Shown: positions 1 to 11,640, counted from the stretch's first letter. The stretch: DNA of 64,000 nt from Hygrocybe punicea (GCA_963556145.1 OY744472.1:5332001-5396000); one strand, 5' to 3'. Notes: generated by a model not told the origin, from the sequence alone. Numbers and translations are program-made.

Positions 1-50
1 CGACCCTCATGTATTTGAGGTAATAGAAATACATTTAAAAAAATAAATAT

Positions 51-1142
51 AGGGTGGGGCATAGTGCCCCACCCCACCTTGCCTCATCGGCCTGTCACAC
101 AGCTTTGTCACCTTCCCCATCGTCCTCCTTGAACTGCCATTTTGCATCCATTCACGCCATTGGGCATGTGCACTGGCCACCAGCACCTGACCAGGGGGAG
201 ATGGGAGTCAGGCATTGGGGCTGGTGTTGCCGTTCCCATTGGTGTTGCCATGCCCATTCCCGCTGCCATTCCCATTCTCATTCCCATTCTTGTTGCCATT
301 CCCATTCCCGTTCCCATTGCTGTGGCTGTTGCATGGCCATTGCCGCTCATGTTGGTGGTCACTATGTTGGATGGCATTGAGGTTGGCATTGGTGGTTGGC
401 ATTGGTGGTGTCGCTGCCATTGCCATTGCCAATCGTGTTGGTGGTGGTGTTGGTGGTGGTGTTGCCACTGCCATTGCCATTGCCAATCACGTTGGTGGTT
501 GTGGTGGTGCCTGCCTGGCTGCTAGCATGGTAATGCTGAAGTAAAAAAGTGGAAGTCAGTAGATGCATAGGAATAAAAGAAAATACAAGACTTACCTTGA
601 GCAGAGCAGTTCACAATCGCAAACTGCTCTGCTCATTCTCATTCTCGCGTTGGTTGCTGTGTTGAAGTCACGGCTAAGTCATGGCTACCCACAGGTTTGA
701 CCACAGGTCACGGGTTTCTCGTGGTTCTTGATTTGGCAACCCGTGCCCGTACCCAACAGTGCCAGGGGTCCAAACCCGTGCATATGCCTAAACACCAACC
801 ACCCACCACCACCACAGCACCAGCCACAATACCAACACCAACAGAAACAGAAATGGCAATGGACATGTCAAGACCAATCTGACCATGGACTACAGTGACT
901 ACAGCACGAAACTCAACGGCTATGGCTATGGCAGCAGCAACAGCAGCAACCATGGCAGTGATGGCAGTGGCCACAGCAGCAACCACCCCCCTTGCTCAAG
1001 TGCCAGTGGCCAGTGGCCATGCCAAATGGTGTGAATGGATAGTGAACAGTGGCAAATGGGGGGTGGTGGGTTGCAACAGCAGGCAGCGTGAACAGCAGGA
1101 CTCTGTGGGGTAAAGTAGGGGTGGGGCACTCTGTCCCACCCT
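51..1142. repeat. Diverged inverted repeat inside X1
   Basis: Starting near 51 the sequence reads AGGGTGGGGCATAGTGCCCC. The reverse complement from 1142 inward opens almost identically (AGGGTGGGACAGAGTGCCCC). Both arms continue through matching blocks (CATTCACGCCATTGGGCATG versus a close relative) at roughly 70% identity by eye. The interior at 230-490 is a low-complexity CCCATT/GGTGTTGCC array that stays open in several frames because its period is a multiple of three; I do not read it as coding. The same unit recurs in X2 at about 40137. Confidence 0.6.
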
Positions 1143-1257
1143 CTATTTATTACAGCTGTTCCCGAAAATAATGACATCACATTTTCTTTTTGTGATGTGT
1201 GAGCGCGTGACTGAGATATGGTATATATGACCTGTTCAGCCTCATTTCGACACTCCC

Positions 1258-1302
1258 ATGTCTGATGGGAGTACATCTCTGCTCTCTGCTCCTCCCTCCC
1301 AT
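1258..1302 (+). pseudogene. Gene of element Y, exon 1 first part (interrupted by P1)
   Basis: An ATG at 1258 opens 15 codons ending exactly at the left copy of P1's 7-bp target duplication (CTCCCAT, 1296-1302). The frame resumes without a shift at 15402, right after the second CTCCCAT. Before P1 arrived this was one exon of 145 nt (1258-1302 joined to 15402-15501). Such exact frame restoration across 14 kb strongly supports both the gene and the P1 boundaries. See 15402-15979 for the protein. Confidence 0.6.
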
Positions 1303-1454
1303 CAGCCCATGACATGACTTATCCCATGTCTGACTGGGCAACTAAGGTTGACAATGTTATGTTTGAGACGGGCCAGCCGATCTGGGCCGAGAAAAGCTTA
1401 TTGTTAGGTACTTGACGGCGCAACTCAGGAATGTCATAGTTATGGTGTTAGATG

Positions 1455-1763
1455 GGTGGGCCGAGGTTTGAGCCAGAATATTGTTACCCATGTGAGACTG
1501 TTGGGCCAATGTTCTTTGGGGGCATTGTTACCCATGTCAGACCGTTGGGCCGATGTTCTTCGGAAGCATTGTTACCTGTCTCAGACCGTTGGGCCGAGGT
1601 TCTATGGGGGTATTGTTACCCATCTCAGACCGTTGGGCTGAAGTTCGGTGGGGGTATTGTGACCCATCTCAGACCGTTGGGCCGATGTTCTTCGGGGGGT
1701 ATTGTGACCCGTCTCAGACCGTTGGGCCGAGGTTCTATGGGGGTATTGTTACTCATGTAATCC
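1455..1763 (+). repeat. 44-bp minisatellite, P1 left arm
   Basis: About six tandem units of 44 bp, each built around GTTGGGCC followed by GGGGGTATTGTTACCC and TCAGACC. The mirror array is at 14890-15240, and related arrays occur in P2 (52895-53240; 56830-57011 and 58873-59135). Its subterminal position inside a transposon suggests transposase-binding or structural repeats. The overlapping reading frames here are repeat artefacts. Confidence 0.8.
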
Positions 1764-1771
1764 ACTCCAGC

Positions 1772-1885
1772 TAGTGTTGCCACGGTCCGGTCCGGTTACG
1801 GTTAACAACGGTTAACCCAAATATGGCTATTCAAACCGGACCGGACCGTTGGGACCACGGTTAACCGTGGTTAACCATCCCAAAA
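1772..1885. repeat. Left subterminal repeats of Z
   Basis: Dense GGTCCGGTCCGGT, GGTTAACC and CGGTTAAC motifs, several self-complementary, are repeated in inverted order at 10285-10400. In hAT elements such arrays are the usual transposase contact sites. The motif differs from those of the other hAT families in this window. Confidence 0.7.
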
Positions 1886-2246
1886 AGGCAGTTTGGGGCA
1901 ACCTCAAGCCACGTCAACCGCAATTACAAGAACGCTGTGACGATGACTCGACGATGATGATGGTAACCGCTGGCAAGGCCGGAGAAGTGGTGCGCCCATT
2001 CTCCGGCCCCGGTATGTCCCCCTGCTGTCTGTTCTTCATGTTAAACCAACTTACTAACCACTCCCCACTCTTGTCCAGAACGCCAGCGGGTTCAGCGAGG
2101 GTAGAAGCCTTCAGTGCCCAGAACGACAGCAGTGTCATGCACCCGACTCAATTTGACGATTGAAGCACCAGGAATCCAGGATTGCATCCGAGGGGGCGGC
2201 TGCCACTGCATACCCGGGAAACCATCAACCGCCTCGAAAACACGAA

Positions 2247-2575
2247 CGCGGGATGGGAGACCCACGCGAACACCCTAAATGAGGGGGCGAGATTCCCAGC
2301 ACCCCGAACGATGATGACAACGCCCAGCGCATGCGTTAATGTTCCCCAGCGCCGTGACATCGTGTTCGAGGGGGAGAGACGGCGGTTGCCTGTCCCAAGT
2401 GCCAACGTGGGATGGGAGACCCACGCCGACACCCTAAACGAGGGGGCAAGATTCCCAGCACCCCGAACGACGACGACAATGCCCAGCGCACGCGTCAATG
2501 TGCCCCAGTGCCGTGACATCGTGTCCAAGGGGGAGAGACGGCGGTTGCCCGTCCCAGGCGCCAACAACCGCCTCT
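2247..2575 (+). repeat. Two tandem 160-bp units inside Z
   Basis: GGGATGGGAGACCCACGC appears at about 2249 and again at about 2409, followed by the same order of blocks (GAGGGGGCGAGATTCCCAGC, CGCCGTGACATCGTGT, GGGGAGAGACGGCGGTTGCC). The copies differ mostly by transitions. I found no convincing gene in 1900-2950; open frames on both strands come from the GC-rich duplication. Confidence 0.65.
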
Positions 2576-2964
2576 CGAACGCGGACGCAGGCCGACTGAC
2601 CCATGTACAACGCCAACGAGGGAGTGATGACACCGAGTGAGAGGCAGCGAGGCAGGAGTGCCCAATGCAGAACCAACGCCAAGCCCGGAAGGGCATTCGG
2701 GTGAACAATGACGCCCCGACGCCCTCGTTTATGATCGCAGGGCAATCAAGCCTGAAAGAGATGGGCCATTCCCTGATGACAAGACAAGCCCAGGGCGATG
2801 ACCACAGCCATGGGATGAAGGCACACATGAACACGACGGAGGAGAACGTCGACAGAAGCAGGAGAACAATGCGTCGGACAAGGGAAGAAAACACTACCAC
2901 CCTGATAACTAGTGCGTTTATTCTTTTCATTCATATATTATTGTTACACTACTGATTACTACCA

Positions 2965-3480
2965 ATCCCCAGCCTCTACTCCACTCTCACCTTCATGTGC
3001 GGCAGCAACACGGCAGCAGCGGTAGCACCAGCACCAGCAGCCATAGCATGACGAAGAAGGCAACAACAACGGTGAGGACGGGGATGAGGACGGGGACCGC
3101 AACGATCGCAGGGACCAGAATGATCGCGGGGACAGCGATGAGGGACAGACGAGGACGATGACATAACAGGGCCGGGAAGGGGACAATGGGGACGGGGATG
3201 GGCACAACGAGAACGGGGATGGGCACAACGAGAACGGGGATGGGCACAATGAGGACGGGGACGGGGACAACGAGGACGAGATCTCGACTCCTTGCCCTGT
3301 AATGCAAATGTGACCGGGACAGTGACAACGAGGACAACGAGACAATGAGGATGGGGACAAGGACATGAGCCGACGGGGAAGATGGGGACTAGGATCGCCT
3401 AGGACAACGAAGACGGGATGACAAAAACGACCACAGGGACGACAACGGAGACGAGGACGGGGACAGAGGACGAGGGCAGA
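2965..3480 (+). repeat. Purine-rich GGGGAC/GGGGATGGGCACAACGAG minisatellite in Z
   Basis: A 21-bp unit GGGGATGGGCACAACGAGAA is repeated at about 3193, 3215 and 3237, embedded in looser GGGGAC repeats with strong strand purine bias. The composition resembles the centre of Q (59.85-60.85 kb). The multi-frame ORFs are periodicity artefacts. Confidence 0.6.
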
Positions 3481-3599
3481 AAGGCGAATGAATGCGCTCC
3501 CTGCCTCCCCTCCCCCCTGCCTCCTGCTCCTGCTCCTGTTTCCCTCCCTCCCCATTCTCCCCTCCTCCTCGGCTTGCTTGCGCATTGTACGGGCTTGTG

Positions 3600-5024
3600 A
3601 CAAGTTTGAGGAAGTCATTGGGAAGCTGAACCGTGATTCAGTCAACGATGGTTTGGTTAGAAGAAGGATGGGTCTGTTGTGACTGATCTGGGTGACATGA
3701 CATATGAGGAGATGGTATTGAGGATGAGGTTAATGTTTGTGATGCACGAGAAGAGGTGGATGGATGTCTGGTTGAGGAGCTTAATGGGGGATTGGTTTAG
3801 AAGGGTGGAGGAGTGTTTTGCGGGCATCAACGGGAGTGGTAGCAAACTATCGCTGTTGCAGAGCTTTGCGTCTCTTGATGATCCTTTACCTTTCGCAGAG
3901 GACTTTTTCAAAGCATATCCATTGGCAACGAAGCAACTACTAGCTTCCGAGGACAAGGCTTACTTTTTGACGATATCCCAAAGGCCGGGACAGAAGCCCG
4001 TTCCCTTCATCCCTGTATTGGATGCCAACTTTGAGGTTTGGTTCAAGAAGGTGAGGTTGTGTTCACCAACATTTTTGTTCATTTCCTCGCTCAAGTTGGT
4101 TTACAGGATTCCCTGTGGGCAGCAGAGGATATTGAAGCCGTCTTTGACCAGGACCCCCAGCGCGTATGTATCCTGCAAGGACCAGTCGCAGTGAAGAACT
4201 CGAAGGTTAAGGACGAACCCATAAAAGACCTTCTTGGGAACATCAATGCCTACCTTATCCGCCGGCTTCTCGAGTGTCGGTATGGGGGTGACGAATCTAA
4301 AATTCCCACCGTGGACTACCTTAGCCCCAAGCCCGTTGCATCTTCTCAGGAAGTAGTCTCCTTGGGTGTCAAGCGGGAGGTAGCTGAGGGTGTAGTAAGC
4401 TATAGTCTGGGTAAGGATATTCCTGATGCCTCATTGTGGCTGGAGATATTAGCGGGCTCTGAGCTCAGCTGGGTGTGGGCTCTCCTCACCTCGACAACCA
4501 TTGTCCAGGGACATTCATACATCGATAACCCAATTCGGCGGCTTCTTGCACCTCAACCCCTGCAGAAGGTTGTCGTCACTTCCTTGGATTCGTCGCCACG
4601 ATCTGTGACGCTTTATGGCACTGCTCGTTTGTACGGCAAACACAAACCCGCCTTCAAGGCGGCCGAAATTCGCTATCAGCCTACCTCGAATGTGATCATA
4701 TATGAAGATCGTCGCAACGTATCAGTACCCCTTCACTTACAATTCGCCTATAAACCTTCTATGGGCTCGGCTACGATCCACGAGATCGCGGAGGGCCGTA
4801 ACTTACGGATCAAGGAGTTCTACTGGAAACTATGGTATGGTGATGATGCTGTTCTCCCAGACATCGACATCCGTGATACATTCACCGGTCCGGAGATCAC
4901 GATTGACGTGGCATCGGTGCAAAAATTCTGTGCTGTCGTGGGCAACCAAGATGAATCTTTCAAGACAGTGAGGAATGTGGAGGTCAAGGCGCCGATGGAC
5001 TTTGCCATTGTAACTGGTTGACAG
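3600..5024 (+). pseudogene. fas1: Captured fragment of fungal fatty acid synthase beta subunit
   Basis: The reading frame matches the conserved stretch of fungal FAS beta running up to the hotdog/MaoC-like region before MPT. Segments recognised by eye include TDLGDMTYEE, QRPGQKPVPFIPVLD, EVWFKK, QRVCILQGPVAV, GGDESKIPTVDYL, DNPIRRLLAP, GNQDESFKTVRN and VKAPMDFAIVTG. A GT-AG intron is retained at 4051-4107 (EVWFKK then DSLWAAED), so the capture was at DNA level rather than by retroposition. Lesions: a missing base near 3635, a TAG in WFG*KKDG just before 3668, and TGA at 5019-5021 where VTGW is expected. It lacks ketosynthase and transferase domains and cannot function. It sits inside hAT element Z, upstream of a FAS alpha piece in the same orientation. 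Confidence 0.85.
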
Positions 5025-5039
5025 GTAAAAGAGATGGCC

Positions 5040-5327
5040 TTCAATATTCTCGGCTTGATGCATCCGCTCCTGTTCAGTATCACCCAGGTCGAGCCCATTT
5101 GGGCGGATCTTAATGGTGGTATGGATCGTCTGCCCAACCTAGCTGACATCACCGCTCGCATTCGAATAAAAAAGAGTGAACTTCTGTGTGCAATTGCTCG
5201 TGATAATTCTGCTGATTTCCAGGTCATCCATGGAATTGAAGCGGAACGATTGCTTCAGATGGTTGATGTAATTCCTCGAGCCAATTTCCGATTCAACTTC
5301 CCTTCCCTCGAAACAGTGGAGCGGTAG
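5040..5327 (+). pseudogene. fas2: Captured fragment of fungal fatty acid synthase alpha subunit (ketoreductase start)
   Basis: The frame contains ITQVEPIWADLNGG, LPNLADITARIR, IARDNSADFQV and IPRANFRFNFPSL, recognisable as the segment that leads into the ketoreductase domain of fungal FAS alpha. It begins about 20 bases after the beta fragment stops, same strand, and ends at TAG 5325-5327. Two non-adjacent parts of the same enzyme complex side by side imply either two captures, or one capture from a fused or clustered FAS locus followed by internal deletion. Non-functional. Confidence 0.75.
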
Positions 5328-5402
5328 CACACTCTTGCTGTTCCAAATTCCAGAATCTCAATAGAGCTAGGGCAACATTTGGAGAACATACAATGTACAC
5401 TT

Positions 5403-8400
5403 TTACAATTTATCAACCAAACTAGAAATAAAGGAAGTAATATCATCTGGAACTTGCTTCTGCATCTCCCCATACATCTCCAGTTCCTGAAGCTCCTGTC
5501 CCCAATCCATACCATCAGTGAAATTAAGACCTCTACCTTGTCGAATAGAATACTTCAACAGCTGCAAGCCTTCCATAAGTTCAGGTGAAATACGACTTCG
5601 CCGAGCTGTCACAGTTTCTTTGCTTGAAGAAAATACACACTCACAAGGCACTGCTGATGCTTGTATTGGCAGAATATCCATTGCAAGGCCAAAAACACCT
5701 GGAAAATGCAGTTGATTTTCCTTGATACATTGTTGTCAAATAGCTAGCAATTATGAAAAAAAATGCCACATGCCTGCCAAAATAGCAAACTCCCTGTTGC
5801 TGGTCGATCATCATGAAGATATGCATTACCTTCAATTTCAGCAGATTGCTGTGGTGTTAGGCGATGTGGATGACGGTTGAGTCTCAGAATATCTCTTGCT
5901 GTGGGACGATGAGGTGCTGTGTTCACTGCTGCAGGCGCATCAGTTCTTGCAGCAGCAGTGGCAATGGCAGCAGCATGATATGGGCGAAGCTGGGAAAAAT
6001 AAATGAGAATGAGTGAAATAAATATCATAGGAACCTACAGCCTCAATAAATATATCCCTGGCCCACTCAACTTGCTCAGGCATATGCTCTTCAAACCAAG
6101 ACAATTTGATGGAAGGATCAAGAACTGGAAAAAACAAATAATCAATGCCTAATACAAAAAGAACAAAAAAATGACAAACTCATTGCCAGGGTATAAGCTG
6201 GAACCAAGTCAGTTCGTTGACTATAAGACTCAAGTTTGTCAAGGCCAGCTTGAACAATTTCAGCTGTCTCTTGATAGTCATCTTGATGTGCTTTCCAAAC
6301 ATCGATAATCGCTTCAAATGCTGGTATGGCGTGACATAAGGTTGGCGTCTTTTCATGGGATATAATTTGTTGGAAAGCATGTGGAACCTAACAAACTGCA
6401 TTTGAGTAGTGTATAGAGCTCTATTGTTTGAGACACCAACCTGGAGAATGATTTGAAATGCTTGAAGACCTTCCCAGTCCTGCTCAGTAAGTTGAAAGTT
6501 TTGTAGACTAGAAAACTCTCAATTTTCAAGAAAGATATCAAGAACCTAAATATTTGTCAACAACCAAATCAGACACTTGAATACTATAAGTACTTCTCGT
6601 AAATCAATTGCTCTTTCAATCATCAGTAATGTTGATGACCATCGAACCTCCATATCACACAAAAGTTGGAGTTCTGGCCTCTCTAGTCGTTCAAACACAG
6701 ATGAAAAATGTTGCCGGCGAATTGTTGATGACCTGATCTGTGTTCAAGAGCAGAAATTAAGTTAAGACTTCCAAGATAAGTCAGCACATACAGCACGAAT
6801 CAGAGATCGCACTGTTGCAATAGGATCTCATTCCAGGTTATCCATCATGTCTCCAGTTGAAGGAATGTAATCATCAGCATCTTCTTTTGCATAATCCAGA
6901 TTAGTAATGGCTGATAAAACTGCTTGGCACACGAGATTGACAATATGCGGAAAGCATCTAGAATCCAACACAATAAGTACTAGTTACAATCCTAGAATGT
7001 TACATACCTAACTCTTCGTTTTGTTCGGTCAAATGGAATCTTGCGACGGCGAAGTTCACGCTCCAGAGTTACCATTAATGTATCATTATTTGATGCATTG
7101 TCAAGTGTTACCCATCCAATCTGGAAGATATTCATAATAGGAATAATTAAAATCAACAGCACACACCTTCTCAGTAATCTTGAGACAGTCAGTGACATGA
7201 AGGAACACATGTGCAAGATGCTCGCCATCATGTCTTCCTGGCACACGGTGAAACCCCACCAGATCGGCACACAATTTGAGAATATGTTGGGGACCATTGT
7301 TGGTTTCTTCAGTGCGTGCTTGAATCCAATGTGCTGTAACAGCCATGAAGGGTGTTCGATTTGGATCACTCCACATATCAGTGGTGAAAGATATCTTCCC
7401 CACAGATTTCTGTTCATCAATAAGCAAGCATACAACACAATGAAAAATAATTGAGTAACCTGCGTGACCACAGATAGCTGATCAAGATGTTCCCCAACCG
7501 ACTCTTCAATACGAGTACGAATTGTCGTTCTACCTGGAATATCTGAGTCTTTTAACTCCTGACGAAGCATTAGAAAAATTGCCTGGAGTCGGGGGGATTC
7601 AATTATATTGATTGACTAAATTAACCTCTTGTCAATGTGCATCACAATATATATCATCCCATACCTGATCATCACCCACAATAAACTCAACAATTGCATC
7701 AATGAACCCCGCATTCGAGTATGGTTGTCGATCAGGGGCACGGGAAGCTGTTGGTTGACCACGAGCCTTTCGATATTCATCCACAGCTTTCTGGACAGTC
7801 TTTGCTTGGATCTTGATGTTGAGATTGTCACATCCTGAGACCCACGGATCGAGGTGTTCCTCAGCAAGGTGTCGACGAAGCGTGCTCGTAGCACTGCTGG
7901 CACCAAACTTGGTGATCTTGTGAGCAGGCTTTGTTGTTGCAATATGTCTACCAGGCAATTAAGTTTCACATCATCAAAATACATCATGTTGAAATACAAA
8001 CTGGCAGAATTGGCAACACCTCTGGCTGCCTTGCTTCTCATAAAAGGTCCACACATCTGATGCAGCATAGCGATTCTTGTTCCCTGCAGGACCTCCAGAA
8101 GACACGCGATGTTGTGCATGGGAAGGTGGACCTGCATTTTGTGATTCTCCACTGTCAGACTCAGAGTTGCTCGACTCGGACTCGGAGCTTGAGCCAATTG
8201 ATGCTAGCGGGGGTGTGGCGTTCTCTAGATCAAAGAGAGGAAGAGGAGTTGGCATAGTGGAAGTAGATGGTTGATTAGATGCATGAAGGATAGGAGGAGC
8301 CGGCATCAATGAAGTAGATGGCTGATTCATTGGATGGAAGAGAGGAGGGGCCAGCGTCACCGAAGTTGACAGTTGATTGACCGAGAACACATCATCTGCT

Positions 8401-8885
8401 CCATCACTCGATGGGCTTGGTATATTAAAGGCAACTCGTCGTACAGGTACAGGGCTTTCTGGAATTTGTCGGCCCTGGAGCGGTGTTTTTTTCCTCACTC
8501 GAACACGGCAGGGTTGAGGGGGAGTAGGGCTGTGTAAGAGTCCAATGGCTGTGGCTACATTCAATGGATCTTTGGCTTTATGGGATACAGCCCTTTGTCG
8601 TTGGGATGTGAGGACCACAGGTGACATTGGTTGCCGGGTGGGAGTTGCAGCATTAACATCATATTGTACGCGAAACTCGGGGTCCACTTCGACAGCCTTT
8701 GCCTTTCCTTTACCTCTCCGTGACTTCCTGGGAGCAACCTCATCCAGTTCATGCACAAAGCCTAACAGCTGATACGTCAACTGGTATTACAGTTTGATGA
8801 GGTACATACCTTCAATTTGAAAACTTGATTGAACGGCACCAGTTGCAAACTTTGTGGTGTCTTCATTCTTACGTCGTGGTGGCAT
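5403..8885 (-). pseudogene. hAT-family transposase of element Z, decayed
   Basis: The gene reads right to left with many short introns. It starts at ATG 8885 (MPPRRKNED); exon 1 ends at 8810 and a 48-nt intron follows (8762-8809). A Pro/Ser-rich N-terminal region leads to a BED zinc finger (SDVWTFYEKQ, CCQFC, then HLAEEH), interrupted by an intron near 7960-7990. The catalytic core shows SFTTDMWSDPNRTPFMAVTAHW and GWVTLDNASNNDT (RNase H-like Asp blocks), then CFPHIVNLVCQAV. The C-terminal hAT dimerisation region (ILPIQASAVPCE, VFSSSKETVTARR, RISPELMEGLQLLK) ends at 5403. Two in-frame TGA codons, at 6828-6830 (before DPIATVRSLIRA) and 6519-6521, disable it; the first sits where an Arg (CGA) is plausible. 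It once moved Z and probably related MITEs. Confidence 0.85.
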
Positions 8886-8984
8886 GCTAACAAGCATGAG
8901 CTCAGGTGATGAAACAGAAATCAGAGAACTTACTTCAATTGACGGTTCAAATGGGTATTTGGTGGGGGGGAGTACTCAGGGAGA

Positions 8985-10020
8985 CCAGCACTGAAGGGAG
9001 AGGGCAGATCAACGGTGAGAAACAGTTTCTGAGGGAGGGAAATGGCACTCACAGGAGGGAGAGCAGCGGCACGCACACACGGGAGGCAGAGAGGGGACAC
9101 AAGGGGGGTAAGACAACGGAGGCGGTGGTGGAGCCTCGAGAAGGTGGGGGATGGCACTAAAGCGAGGGTGACAGCTTGAAACCGGAAGGGAGTGCTCAGG
9201 GAGACTGGCACTGGACAGAGACGGCAGGTTGGTAAGAAATGGTTTGGAGGGGGGAAATGGCGCTCACAGGAGGGAACCGCTCAATGGAGAGACGGTGAGC
9301 TCTCAAAGGGGGTTAAGACGACGGTGGCGGAGCCTTGAGTAAGCCAGGGGACGGCGCTAAACAGAGGGTGACAGCCTGGGACTGAGGGGGAGCCTGCACT
9401 GGAGGGAGAAGGTAGGTTGACGGGGAGAAACAGTTTCCGAGAAAGGGAAACGGCACTGAGCCACTCAAGGGAGGAGGCAGAGAGGGCTCTCAAGGGGGGA
9501 TGGAGCCTCGAGAAGGTGGGGGGACGGCGCTAAACGGAGGGTGACAGCTTGGGACCAGGATGGAAGTGCTCAGGGAGACTGGCACTGGACAGGTAACCGC
9601 AGGTTGAGGGTAAGAAATGGTCTGGAGGGGGGAAATGGCACTCACAGGAGGGAACTGCTCAAGGGAGAGACGGTGAGCTCTCAAAGGGGGTTGAGACAAC
9701 AGTGGCGGAGCCTCGAGCAAGTCAAGGAATGGTGTTAAATGGAGGGTGACGAGGGGGAGCCTGCACTGGAGGGAGAGGGCAGGTTAATGGGGAGAAAAAG
9801 TTTCCGAGGAAAAAAACGGCACTTACAGGAGGGAGATACTCAAGGGAGAGTGATGGCATTCACGGGAGGTGAAGAAGGCTCTCAAGGGGGTAAGACGACA
9901 GTGGCGGCGAGCCTCGAGAAGGTGGGGGGACGGCACTAAACGGATGGTGACGGCTTGGAAGTTGGGACCAAAATGGAAGCTCAGGGAGCCTGCACTGGAG
10001 AGAGAGGAAGTCAGGTTCTT
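8985..10020 (+). repeat. Tandem array of about 190-bp degenerate units in Z
   Basis: Five or so imperfect copies of a block order: GCACTGGAGGGAGAGGGCAGG, GAGAAAcAGTTTC, CTCACAGGAGGGA, CTCAAgGGGGTAAGACGACgGTGGCGGAGCCTcGAG, and GACGGCGCTAAACgGAGGGTGACAGCTTGGGA. Copies start near 8990, 9205, 9390, 9570, 9755 and 9980. The array lies immediately upstream of the transposase gene. It may be expanded promoter-proximal or subterminal sequence; no coding role is seen. Confidence 0.65.
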
Positions 10021-10255
10021 TAAACTTGAAGGATGGAACCGGCAGACCACACTCACGGTATGAAGATGGGAGCCTTGAGACGGTGCAAGGTAGCGTGACA
10101 GGGAGGAAGGGAGACGGCTGATGCTTGAAGCTTGAAGGACAAAGACGGCGAGTGTGTGACAGAGGAGCATTGAGAAAGTCGGAGACGTCGTTGAGGAGAC
10201 GGTGATGGTGATGTGGGGAGCAAACTGCGAGTCATGGGACTTGTGGGAGCCCTAT

Positions 10256-10405
10256 GCCCACAAATTGCCTAATTTGGAACTTTGAACCAGTCGGTCCACG
10301 GTTAACCGTGGTCTGGGACCGTAACCGGACCGTTACCAATGGTTTGGTTAAATTTCGGTCCGGTCCGAACGGTCCGCGGTCTTTAACCAGACCGTGGCAA
10401 CACTA
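10256..10405. repeat. Right subterminal repeats and TIR of Z
   Basis: This segment mirrors 1772-1885: CCGTAACCGGACCGT, CGGTTAACCG, GGTCCGGTCCG and a terminal GACCGTGGCAACACTA, followed directly by the 8-bp target duplication ACTCCAGC at 10406. Confidence 0.75.
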
Positions 10406-10434
10406 ACTCCAGCCAATGCAATATCATTGATACC

Positions 10435-10905
10435 CTTCATTGCAGTTGGCATTGGCATCAGTGTTTGCATTGGCATTGGTGTTTGCATCAGCATCGGTGT
10501 TCACTGCAGCATCGGCATTTGCATTGGCTTCGGTGTTCCCATTGGCTTCGGTGGTCACATCAGCTTCAGTGGTCACATCGGCTTCCGTGCTCACATCAGC
10601 TTCAGTGTTCACATCGGTGTTTGCATCGGCATCAGTGTTGACTGCAGCATCGGCGTTGGTGTTCACTGCAGCATCGGCGTTGGTGTTCACTGCAGCATCA
10701 GCATTTCCATCGGCATCGGTGTTTGCATCAGCATCGGTGTTTGCATCGGCGACGGTGTTCACTGCAGCATCAGCATTTGCATCGGCGTCGGTGTTCCCAT
10801 CGGCATCAGTATTCACATCGGCATCAGTGTTCACATTGGCATTGGCATTTCCATTAGCATCAGTGTTCACATCAGCATCAGTGTCAGCGTGAGGTTCAAC
10901 TGAAG
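10435..10905 (+). repeat. GCATCGGTGTTT-type minisatellite, P1 left arm
   Basis: A codon-periodic array of GCATCG/GCATCA, GTGTTT/GTGTTC and CACATCG/TGCAGC blocks. The inverted copy is at 14035-14397 continuing at 14785-14860 past the foldback MITE. Because the period is a multiple of three, all three plus-strand frames and a minus frame stay open for 120-170 codons; these are not genes. The uninterrupted target of the foldback MITE is visible here as TTCGGTGT at 10529-10536. Confidence 0.8.
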
Positions 10906-10924
10906 AGCTAATGCCGATGTTGAT

Positions 10925-11640
10925 GCCGAAGTTTTTTTGGCATGTGTTTCTAACATGTAAAATACCGCCGAAATGCTCATGGAACTGTTGCTAGACATAG
11001 AATACATTGTCTACTAACTATCTCTCAGCCAATGTAAGCCGGCCGGACCCATGGTTCAACTGCATAACCAACACTGAGGATGATGCCGAAGTTTTTTGGC
11101 ATTTGTTTGTAACATGTACAATACCGCCGGAATGCTCACGGAACTGTTGCTGGACATAGAATACATCGTTTACTAACTATCTCTCAGCCAATGTAAGCTG
11201 GCCGGACCCATGGTTTCAATGCACAGTGAACACCGAGGTTGATACCGATCTTTTTTGGCATTTGTTTGCAACATGTAAAATACCGCCGGAATCATCATGG
11301 AACTGTTGCTGGACACAGCATACATTGTCTACTAACTATCTCTCAGCCAATGGAAGCCGACCAGACCCATGGTTCAACTGCATAACTAACACCGAGGTTG
11401 ATGCCGAAGTTTTTTGGCATTTGTTTGTAACATGTCAAATTCCACTGGACTGCATCTGAATATCTTGTTGGACATGGAGGCCATTGTTTACTAATTGTCT
11501 CTCAGCCAATGTAAGCTGGCCGGACCCATGGTTCAACTGCAAAACTAACACCGAGGTTGATGCTGATTTTTTTTGGCATTTGTTTGCAACATGTAACATA
11601 CCACCTGAATGCTCATGTAACTGTTGATATTGGCATTGAG
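10925..11640 (+). repeat. 159-bp satellite, P1 left arm
   Basis: TCTCTCAGCC recurs at 11021, 11180, 11339 and 11498, exactly 159 bp apart. Each unit holds GGCCGGACCCATGGTTCAA, AACACCGAGGTTGATGCCG, TTTTTTGGCATTTGTTTG and AACATGTaAAATACCGCCGGAA. The inverted array lies at 13310-14010, and P2 carries a single array at 54950-56130 with mostly 159-bp spacing. It is transposon-borne satellite DNA, not a gene. Confidence 0.85.

Larger units (their letters stand above)
1772..10405. mobile_element. Z: 8.6-kb hAT element carrying fatty acid synthase fragments
   Basis: The terminal inverted repeats are TAGTGTTGCCACGGTC at 1772 and its complement ending at 10405, about 19 bp with one mismatch. An 8-bp target duplication ACTCCAGC flanks it (1764-1771 and 10406-10413), diagnostic of hAT elements. 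The opposite arm of P1 keeps the uninterrupted site as a single GCTGGAGT at 14882-14889. Subterminal arrays of GGTCCGGT and GGTTAACC motifs lie at 1780-1880 and 10285-10400. Internally, from left: a 160-bp direct duplication, a purine-rich minisatellite, fatty acid synthase beta and alpha fragments (plus strand), a hAT transposase pseudogene (minus strand), and a roughly 190-bp tandem array. Confidence 0.9.

Noticed and set aside
4038..4200. Start of a host gene at ATG 4038
   Set aside because: This ATG lies at the edge of a retained FAS intron (4051-4107); the true frame enters from upstream.
10394..10903. Long overlapping ORFs of Ile/Gly/Ser, Ala/Ser/Val and Asn/Ala/Asp repeats (also at 14031-14417)
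   Set aside because: They translate the same codon-periodic minisatellite in several frames on both strands; no start context, no domain, mirrored in both palindrome arms.
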